From contig LSSL01006864.1 of the NCBI GenBank assembly GCA_001953115.1, positions 1 through 12,203 on the forward strand: a stretch of DNA of 12,203 nucleotides. Reading direction: 5' to 3'. The translations under genes were made by a program, and so were the position numbers. Below the pieces are notes generated by a model. That model was not told where the DNA came from and did not search any database. It was given only the letters and a program-made list of their open reading frames with translations. How positions within the stretch are numbered: position 1 is the first letter of the stretch; each line of letters begins with the position of its first letter. Source of the DNA: Smittium mucronatum. Its lineage: Eukaryota > Kickxellomycota > Harpellomycetes > Harpellales > Legeriomycetaceae. Below are positions 7,013 to 12,203 of this stretch, in pieces.

Positions 7013-8119
7013 ATGGAATATATACTTTTAGCCGTATACCTATTTCTTTTAAACGTTATGGGTATAAATAATTCAAATATTTTTTTCTATATTGAATTAG
7101 CACATTCAATAAATGAAAATTTTGCATTTTTTTTAGGTATTTGTGAAAAAGAGTCATTTCTGGATGAAAGTCTGATAAAATCAATCAATACCAAAGAAAT
7201 AAACCAGAACATATGCATAATGGGAACTAACTTGATAGAAATATCGTTTCCAAATCTGGAAAAATTAACTGGATCTATACATATTATCAATAATAAGGAT
7301 ATAAAGTCGATTAAATTTAAAAACCTAAATATAATTACAGGAGATGTAAGAATACAGGGAAACTTAAAATTGAATAGAATAAATTTAGGCCATTTAAATT
7401 CTGCAGGATCAATAAATATCGAAAATAACCCTGTTCTTGTTAACGTCCGACTCAACTCTCTTTCAAAAACGAAATACTTAATTCTAATAGAAAACTCTAT
7501 ATCAAATTTCAGTGCAAATAAATTGACTGATATAGAAATGATTGTGATCAGGATGTGTAATAAATTAAAGGGGATATATTTTTATAGTCTAGTAATAGTA
7601 AAAGACGATTTGGAAATTGATTGTGAGACAAATGAATTATCAGTACACCTACCAAATCTTCAACACATAGTCGGAAACGCAAATTTCGGAGGAGTATTAG
7701 AATTAGATATTAGATCTTTGATATCATCTTCTGGTAGTTTGAATTTAAGTAAAAATTATTTCAAATCCCTGAACTTAGAAAATTTAATAAGTGTAAATGA
7801 TTGGATTTCTATAAACAGAAATTCAAAACTAATCTCCCTGAATTTGATTAATCTAAAGAAGGTAGGTAATATTTATATAGATTCAAACGAGAATTTGAAG
7901 TTGGGAGATTATAAATTTCAGCATTTGAAGACCATAAAAGGTGATTTGGACATCTCAGGGGATATCAATTCATTGAAAGTACCTAAAATATCCTTTGTGG
8001 GAGGGAATTTTAGAATTTCATATTATTTTATTTTTGACTGTAAAAGCGTCTATAATGTTAGAAACATAGGTATTTCTCCTCGATGCAAAAGATATGATCC
8101 AAAAAATATTGAAATATGA
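7013..8119 (+). CDS. Secreted Ecm33/Sps2-like protein, receptor L-domain type, no visible GPI anchor
   Basis: It encodes 368 residues as read; the ATG has A at -3 and follows a TATATAAA leader. Residues 1-17 form a hydrophobic signal peptide. From about 70 to 340 the sequence is a series of roughly 22-25-residue beta-strand repeats with the pattern F-x-N-L-x-x-I-x-G-x-[LIV]-x-I-x-N-N, the right-handed solenoid of receptor L domains. Cys44/Cys68 and Cys343/Cys358 sit as pairs capping the two ends; the last, in an FDC-x14-C context, is typical of Ecm33-family ends. In fungi these proteins support cell-wall integrity at the plasma membrane or wall. N-glycosylation sequons occur at N155 and N244 (and N19 if that part is exonic). 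The Ser/Thr-rich stalk and hydrophobic GPI-addition tail usual in the family are missing: the protein stops 10 residues after the last Cys. It could be soluble, truncated, or lack a distal exon. A candidate intron lies at 7062-7136. Family assignment is by fold pattern and is moderately sure. Confidence 0.75.
   Translation: MEYILLAVYLFLLNVMGINNSNIFFYIELAHSINENFAFFLGICEKESFLDESLIKSINTKEINQNICIMGTNLIEISFPNLEKLTGSIHIINNKDIKSIKFKNLNIITGDVRIQGNLKLNRINLGHLNSAGSINIENNPVLVNVRLNSLSKTKYLILIENSISNFSANKLTDIEMIVIRMCNKLKGIYFYSLVIVKDDLEIDCETNELSVHLPNLQHIVGNANFGGVLELDIRSLISSSGSLNLSKNYFKSLNLENLISVNDWISINRNSKLISLNLINLKKVGNIYIDSNENLKLGDYKFQHLKTIKGDLDISGDINSLKVPKISFVGGNFRISYYFIFDCKSVYNVRNIGISPRCKRYDPKNIEI
7062..7136 (+). 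other. Candidate in-phase 75-nt intron
   Basis: It starts GTATAAATA and ends T(8)AG. Removal keeps the frame (GG|T joins identically, phase 1, same phase as the intron of the neighbouring gene) and fuses the signal peptide directly to GICEKES, placing the first cysteine right after the cleavage region. The removed 25 residues (IN...FLG) are AT-driven and Phe/Asn-rich, unlike the repeat domain. Because the length is a multiple of three and lacks a stop, reading frame alone cannot decide. Confidence 0.5.
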
Positions 8120-8740
8120 GTTTCATATTTATACTTAAAATAGATACTGATACGGAAAATTATAAAGCTCTAAAAACTAACAACTTCCCTTAAGAATTAA
8201 GCAGTTTTATAGCGTAGACTATTAATCACCAAAAAAAACAAAAAATTATCTATTATAATTTTTTTTCTTGATATATTTATTAATAAAATTATATTGAACT
8301 AATTACATGCATTTCTATCATCTCCGTAATCTAAATATTGGTGTTAAAGCAAAATTTATTTTAAAATAAACGAAGAAACTTTTTCCTATGTTATATTGTT
8401 TGATTTTAAGGCTTATGCTTTTTTAACTGTTAATCTTTGGTTTTTGGACTATTTAAACACTTTTTTTATTAGAATATAAAAATAAAAATAGAGGTAGATT
8501 GATTTTCAAAATGTGGTATATATAAAAAAAATGTATAAATTTTTTTTAAAATATTAAGTAAAATTTTTGTCTTGATAAAATCAGAGATATTTTCAACTCG
8601 CCAAATTATCAAAGAGAATAAAGTAATAATTTACTGGGGTTTTCACTATTATTATCAATCTTTTGGCTTAGTTTAATGATTTTGATCTTTAGCTTTTCCT
8701 CATATTACTGATATATTAAACTTGATGTTTTTAAATAAGC
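8120..8740. other. AT-rich 3' flank, no gene
   Basis: The segment is homopolymer-rich and contains several AATAAA-like words (for example about 8281-8287) that could serve as polyadenylation signals for the gene ending at 8119. No reading frame, tRNA or clear repeat is visible. Confidence 0.5.
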
Positions 8741-8960
8741 AGAGTTGAACCGGTTGAAAAAAATTCCAGTTCCGATTTCACTTCAAAAAAAAAAACTTCC
8801 ACCCCGGTTTTGCTCCTGAAACCAAATCCCAATTTCGATCTTATAAAAAATCCACTCTGGATTCTTTTTAGACGGGGTTCAGAAAAACTCCGGAGCGATT
8901 AAGAAGTGATTCAGAAGCGGTTTTATGGTGTCAAGGGAAAAAACCCCCACTGTTTAATTC
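8741..8960. repeat. GC-containing patch of related short words, partly inverted
   Basis: It stands out from the surrounding AT desert. It holds the palindrome AACCGGTT (8748-8755), CCCCGGTTTTGCTCCTGAA (8802-8820), and an imperfect inverted counterpart GGGGTTCAGAAAAACTCCGG (8874-8893), plus GATTTCACTTC near 8774-8784 facing GAAGTGATTC near 8903-8912. The same words recur at 9891-10037. It looks like a decayed repeat with foldback character and has no coding potential. Confidence 0.5.
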
Positions 8961-9890
8961 TTACAGGAGCTTCAACGAAAAAAATTCTAATAGCATAAGT
9001 TCAAAAAAATAAAATATTAACATACTTATATTGGCTATAAAATACCCATGATAAAAAATGGAATAATATATTGAAAAAATCAAAATCAATTATTATTTAT
9101 TTTTGAATTTTATTAAAAAAATTCTATTATAAAGGAATTATTCAGCAAACAGGAACTAGATTACAGATAGAAATTTTATCATAAAACTTTTTTTTATCTA
9201 ATATATAGCCGAATCGCTCAAAATTAGAACACAGGCTCAAATTTATTGATTTATTATCAAAATAATTTTTTTTTTTATTTAATTTAATATTCTCTAAAAA
9301 GAAAAAGAAAAATAGGAAAGTGTTATTAATGCTTCATCAAAGAATCTCCCATATTCAATTTTCTAAATTTGTGTGATTTGGAAGATTAGAAATAAATTTT
9401 ATAATAAAATTTATTTCCCAAATATATATTTTTAAAATTATAACCACTTTCTTTTTGATATCTATTTGAATCAATGATTATAAAATCTTACTATCGGATT
9501 CTTTTCAAGACCAAGATTTTTTTCCACTATTTAAAAGATTGGCTACAATAAAAGTTAAACATTATAGCTTCAATAAGAATTCAATTTTTTTCTTATATAA
9601 AGTTTAATTTTTATTATATTATTCAATATTTGTATGCATCGCCATGCCAAGATATTTTTAAAATGGGAAAGTATTAAAGGTTTATTATGAAAGTAACAGT
9701 TAAGAAAGATAAATCCCCAAATTGAAAAAATAAATGTAAATTTAAATAATTAATTTTGCTGGACAAATACACATAACCAAATTAAATAAAAATAAAGATA
9801 TTTTTTATTTTTAAACAAATAATATATCTAGGATCAAAAGAGTGAAGGATGAGAAATATTGGAGTGCTTATTATTTGTCCCTTAGAAAAA
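8961..9890. other. AT-rich interval, no gene
   Basis: No usable reading frame or RNA gene is seen on either strand. The only distinct structure is the 29-bp palindrome at 9389-9417, listed separately. Confidence 0.5.
9389..9417. repeat. 29-bp perfect palindrome, one central base
   Basis: GAAATAAATTTTAT (9389-9402) and ATAAAATTTATTTC (9404-9417) are exact complements around a single A. Apart from the terminal G/C pair the arms are A/T only. Confidence 0.8.
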
Positions 9891-10037
9891 TATCCGCTCC
9901 GTCTTCAATCCAGGAGTAAATTTATTTATTTTAATTTTCTCCGCTCCAGCATCTTTCAAAAAAAAAACTCCGGTTTTTGTCTCGCTACCTGAAAAAAATA
10001 TCGCTTCTGCTTCAGTTCAGTTTCAGTTTGACTTTCT
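9891..10037. repeat. Second patch of CTCCG/CGCTTCTG-type words
   Basis: It contains CCGCTCCGTCTTC and TCCGCTCCAGCATC, CTCCGGTTTTTG (9968-9979), then TCGCTACCTGAAAA and CGCTTCTGCTTCAGTTCAG. The CTCCGGTTTTTG...TGAAA order matches the 8802-8820 unit in direct orientation, and CGCTTCTG is the complement of CAGAAGCG near 8932-8939. This suggests both patches derive from one degenerate dispersed repeat. Confidence 0.5.
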
Positions 10038-11199
10038 GAAAAATAAATATAATTCGAGTGCAAGAGATTATATTAAAGGGATAAGAATCGAATTAAAAGA
10101 TCGTATGAATTAATGAGACATTTCACTTTTGAAGGGTATACAGTTCATGAAATATTGAATGCACAGATTTTAAATTTTAGAAAATAATAAAATTATTCCG
10201 CTCATAGTTTGAAAATTAAAAAAAAATAAAAGAACAGAAAATTCTATAAAAAAATCAGCAGTATTATTTTTACTCTATTATATTGTATATATTAACACTC
10301 TGTATAAATTAAATAAAAGTTGTGTTTATATTATCTGGTTTTTAGGAAATGTTAAGATCAAATAATTTTTTATACTTATGGAAAGATTGTTAAGGACATT
10401 TCCAAACTCTTATTATACAAAAAAAAATATCAAAGTTTAATTTTTTCTCGAAAAGGAATTATTATTTATTTTCTTATATATTCCAACTGATATTTTTTAA
10501 AGACATGATATTCACAGAGTTTTGGGCTTTTTTATATACTACGAAAATAATATACGCGGACACATATTTTAGGTTTCAATAACTTTTTACGGAAAAAAAA
10601 TGAAATATTCATATTTGGGATTTTTTTTGAATATATGGATTTTTTTTTGAGTGAATAAAGAAATCATATCGAAAATTTATTCAAAATACAAAAAGAAAAA
10701 AGAAAAGTATAATTATTTTGTTCTAGTGCACCTAATTCAGTTTTATGTCCTCAAATAACGGCCCCATTAATTTTTTTTCCCATAGACCTGGAAAAAAAAT
10801 ACTCAATAAAAATATGCTTGGATTTTGCTTTAAACGATTTCCCATATCTCAGAGAGTGGAAATTTTTCAAATCAAATTTTTTTATTTGTGGAGATTAAGA
10901 GCGTATGTCACTCAGTTGGAATTATTTCAGGAAAACTTCATTAATATTACCCCATTAAATTTCTAAAAATAGTTATATTTTGTTTTTTAGAAAATGTATA
11001 TCCCCTTGAACTATTTTTTTTTTGATCTAAATAAAATTTCTGAACCTCTTAATCAATTTACATAAGAGGATAAATTGTTTCTATTTTTAATTAAGAGCTT
11101 GGAAGTTCTTTTAAAATTTTCATAATTTATTGATAGCCTAATTTTAAAGATGAATCTTTAGAATAACCATTTTATCACTTGAATTTTTTTGATTATATG
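10038..11199. other. AT-rich interval, no convincing gene
   Basis: A 73-codon frame at 10745-10966 has no domain, signal peptide or family resemblance and is not called. Nothing else distinct from homopolymer-rich background is visible. Confidence 0.5.
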
Positions 11200-11313
11200 G
11201 AGAGTAAAATGGGCTCTATCCATTACTCTCAAAATAAAATTTAGTCCTTAGCTGCTCTGGAATACGAATGTGCAACCAGATCTCAAAATAAAAACCTAAG
11301 GGCTGATAAATTC
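11200..11313. repeat. Two adjacent imperfect foldbacks sharing a 13-bp direct repeat
   Basis: GAGAGTAAAATGG (11200-11212) pairs with CCATTACTCTC (11220-11230) apart from a 2-base bulge. Next to it, AATTTA (11239-11244) plus CCTTAG (11246-11251) pair with CTAAGG (11296-11301) plus TAAATT (11307-11312), enclosing a further TCTGG/CCAGA pair (11256-11260, 11276-11280). TCTCAAAATAAAA occurs directly repeated at 11227-11239 and 11281-11293, 54 bp apart. It may be a small foldback element or a structured RNA. Confidence 0.5.
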
Positions 11314-11925
11314 GTCTCTAATAATATTATTCTGAAAAGTCACTCATAATCTTGCGTATATCCCTTTTTTATTTATATTAAGGTAAATATAAGAATTTTT
11401 AATCGTTATTTATGACTCGCAATTCAAACACAGAGTATCAATCTCAAATTAACTTAAAAATGAAGTAAAGAGGTGGTAAAAATTAATAGAAACTTTTTTT
11501 AAATTTTTTTATGAGTTTATTTAAATTATTTCACCTTTATATTACATAAAAAACCCAGTAGAATAATTTTTTTTAGCTTTTTAATGAGTCTTTTGTTTTT
11601 ATTATTACGTTTTTCAGCATCTGTTACTGTAATACCTTAATTTCTCGTCGATTTATACCTGGAATGTCACTATATGTGATTTTATTATCGAAAAAGACAA
11701 ATAAATGATTTATCAGCTTAAAAAATATTTTAATTAAGAATATTTTTTATCATTCCGAAAATTTACACGCCTTCTAAAATTATCTTTCGAAGGGTTATTT
11801 ATACCATTTTAATTTTTTTTGTATCACGGAATTTTATTGTAAGATAACGTCATTAAAAACTAAATTAAAAAATATGAAAAAAAGAAAAATACGTATAGAA
11901 AAGACTATTATCCTAACTACAATAA
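11314..11925. other. AT-rich interval, no gene
   Basis: No gene is visible. A 10-bp inverted repeat (AAAAAATATT...AATATTTTTT) lies around 11721-11748, within ordinary A/T background. Confidence 0.45.
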
Positions 11926-11927
11926 AT

Positions 11928-12203
11928 TCCTCTGTCGGTCTACCGGCTGCGTACCTAACGGGAAAAGGGCCCAATCTACCAACCGAAAGACCCCCCCTGG
12001 CATTGCTTCAAGTAGGCTGGATGACTGAGGTTACGTGCAGTCAAGAATTAAGCTCTTTTTCAACGAACAATAGTTCATTAAATCTACTGAGCTCCTAGTC
12101 AGAGCCTACTTCTAACAGGATTAATAAAATTAGGCTCCTACCCAAACGTGGGATTGATCGACATGGCTTTCCCACAAATAGCTGTTAGACGCTGAGATCC
12201 GTC
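11928..12203. other. Unidentified GC-richer segment at the right edge
   Basis: Composition changes abruptly from poly-A/T to mixed sequence with words such as GTCGGTCTACCGGC, GGGCCC and ACCCCCCC, and stays so to the edge. All six frames are interrupted within short distances, so it is not an intact protein gene. It holds GAGCCTA/TAGGCTC (12102-12108, 12131-12137) and a GAAC-AATA-GTTC hairpin (12065-12076). I could not match it to tRNA, 5S rRNA or another RNA. It could be a mobile-element terminus, a decayed element, or the edge of a GC-richer locus. Confidence 0.5.

Noticed and set aside
7087..7455. 122-codon minus-strand frame
   Set aside because: It lies wholly antisense inside the Ecm33-like gene and is Ile/Phe-rich from the complementary A/T bias; a shadow.
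10745..10966. 73-codon plus-strand frame
   Set aside because: No signal peptide, domain, family resemblance or gene context; expected by chance in several kb of non-coding DNA.
11874..12098. 74-codon plus-strand frame crossing the composition boundary
   Set aside because: It starts in poly-A DNA and runs into the GC-rich segment; protein composition changes at the boundary, so it is not one gene.
12183..12203. LTR start (TGTTAG) at the right edge
   Set aside because: Only about 20 bases remain, with no second LTR, primer-binding site or target duplication visible.

Overview
The window looks like nuclear DNA from a very AT-rich, gene-poor fungus. Evidence for a fungus is a secreted protein built like the Ecm33/Sps2 cell-wall family, and evidence for a eukaryote is a spliceosomal GT-AG intron whose removal joins two long reading frames. 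There are no ribosome-binding sites, operons or other bacterial features. The exact lineage cannot be read from the sequence: the intron donor (GTAATA) is not the rigid GTATGT of budding yeasts, and neither gene is diagnostic of a group.

Layout. (1) 1-2933, minus strand: a two-exon gene whose 3' end runs off the left edge. It encodes at least 950 residues of low-complexity, Ser/Asn-rich protein with a central-to-C-terminal coiled coil. I do not recognise it. (2) 2934-4357: a non-coding stretch with a C-rich, G-poor tract and an 11-bp perfect inverted repeat. (3) 4358-5590: a cluster of at least four short (about 145-180 bp) TTAA-bounded foldback elements whose ends resemble piggyBac-type terminal repeats. 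Two of them (4358-4501 and 4553-4698) are diverged copies in inverted orientation, and a G-run hairpin and a (TA)n tract sit between elements. (4) 5591-7012: AT-rich DNA with no convincing gene. (5) 7013-8119, plus strand: an Ecm33-like secreted protein, with a candidate in-phase 75-nt intron right after the signal peptide. (6) 8120-11925: a long AT-rich gene desert interrupted by two GC-containing patches made of related CTCCGG/CGCTTCTG words (8741-8960 and 9891-10037), a 29-bp palindrome, and a nested foldback at 11200-11313. (7) 11928-12203: an abrupt switch to much higher GC that runs off the right edge and is not identified; it may be the edge of a mobile element or of another locus.

The two genes are divergent (minus, then plus) and about 4 kb apart, with the mobile-element cluster between them, so nothing suggests shared regulation or a common pathway. 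The window reads as an element-rich, gene-poor, possibly subtelomeric region. The most distinctive content is the small TTAA element family, the unusual anchorless Ecm33-like protein, and the unexplained GC-rich right end.
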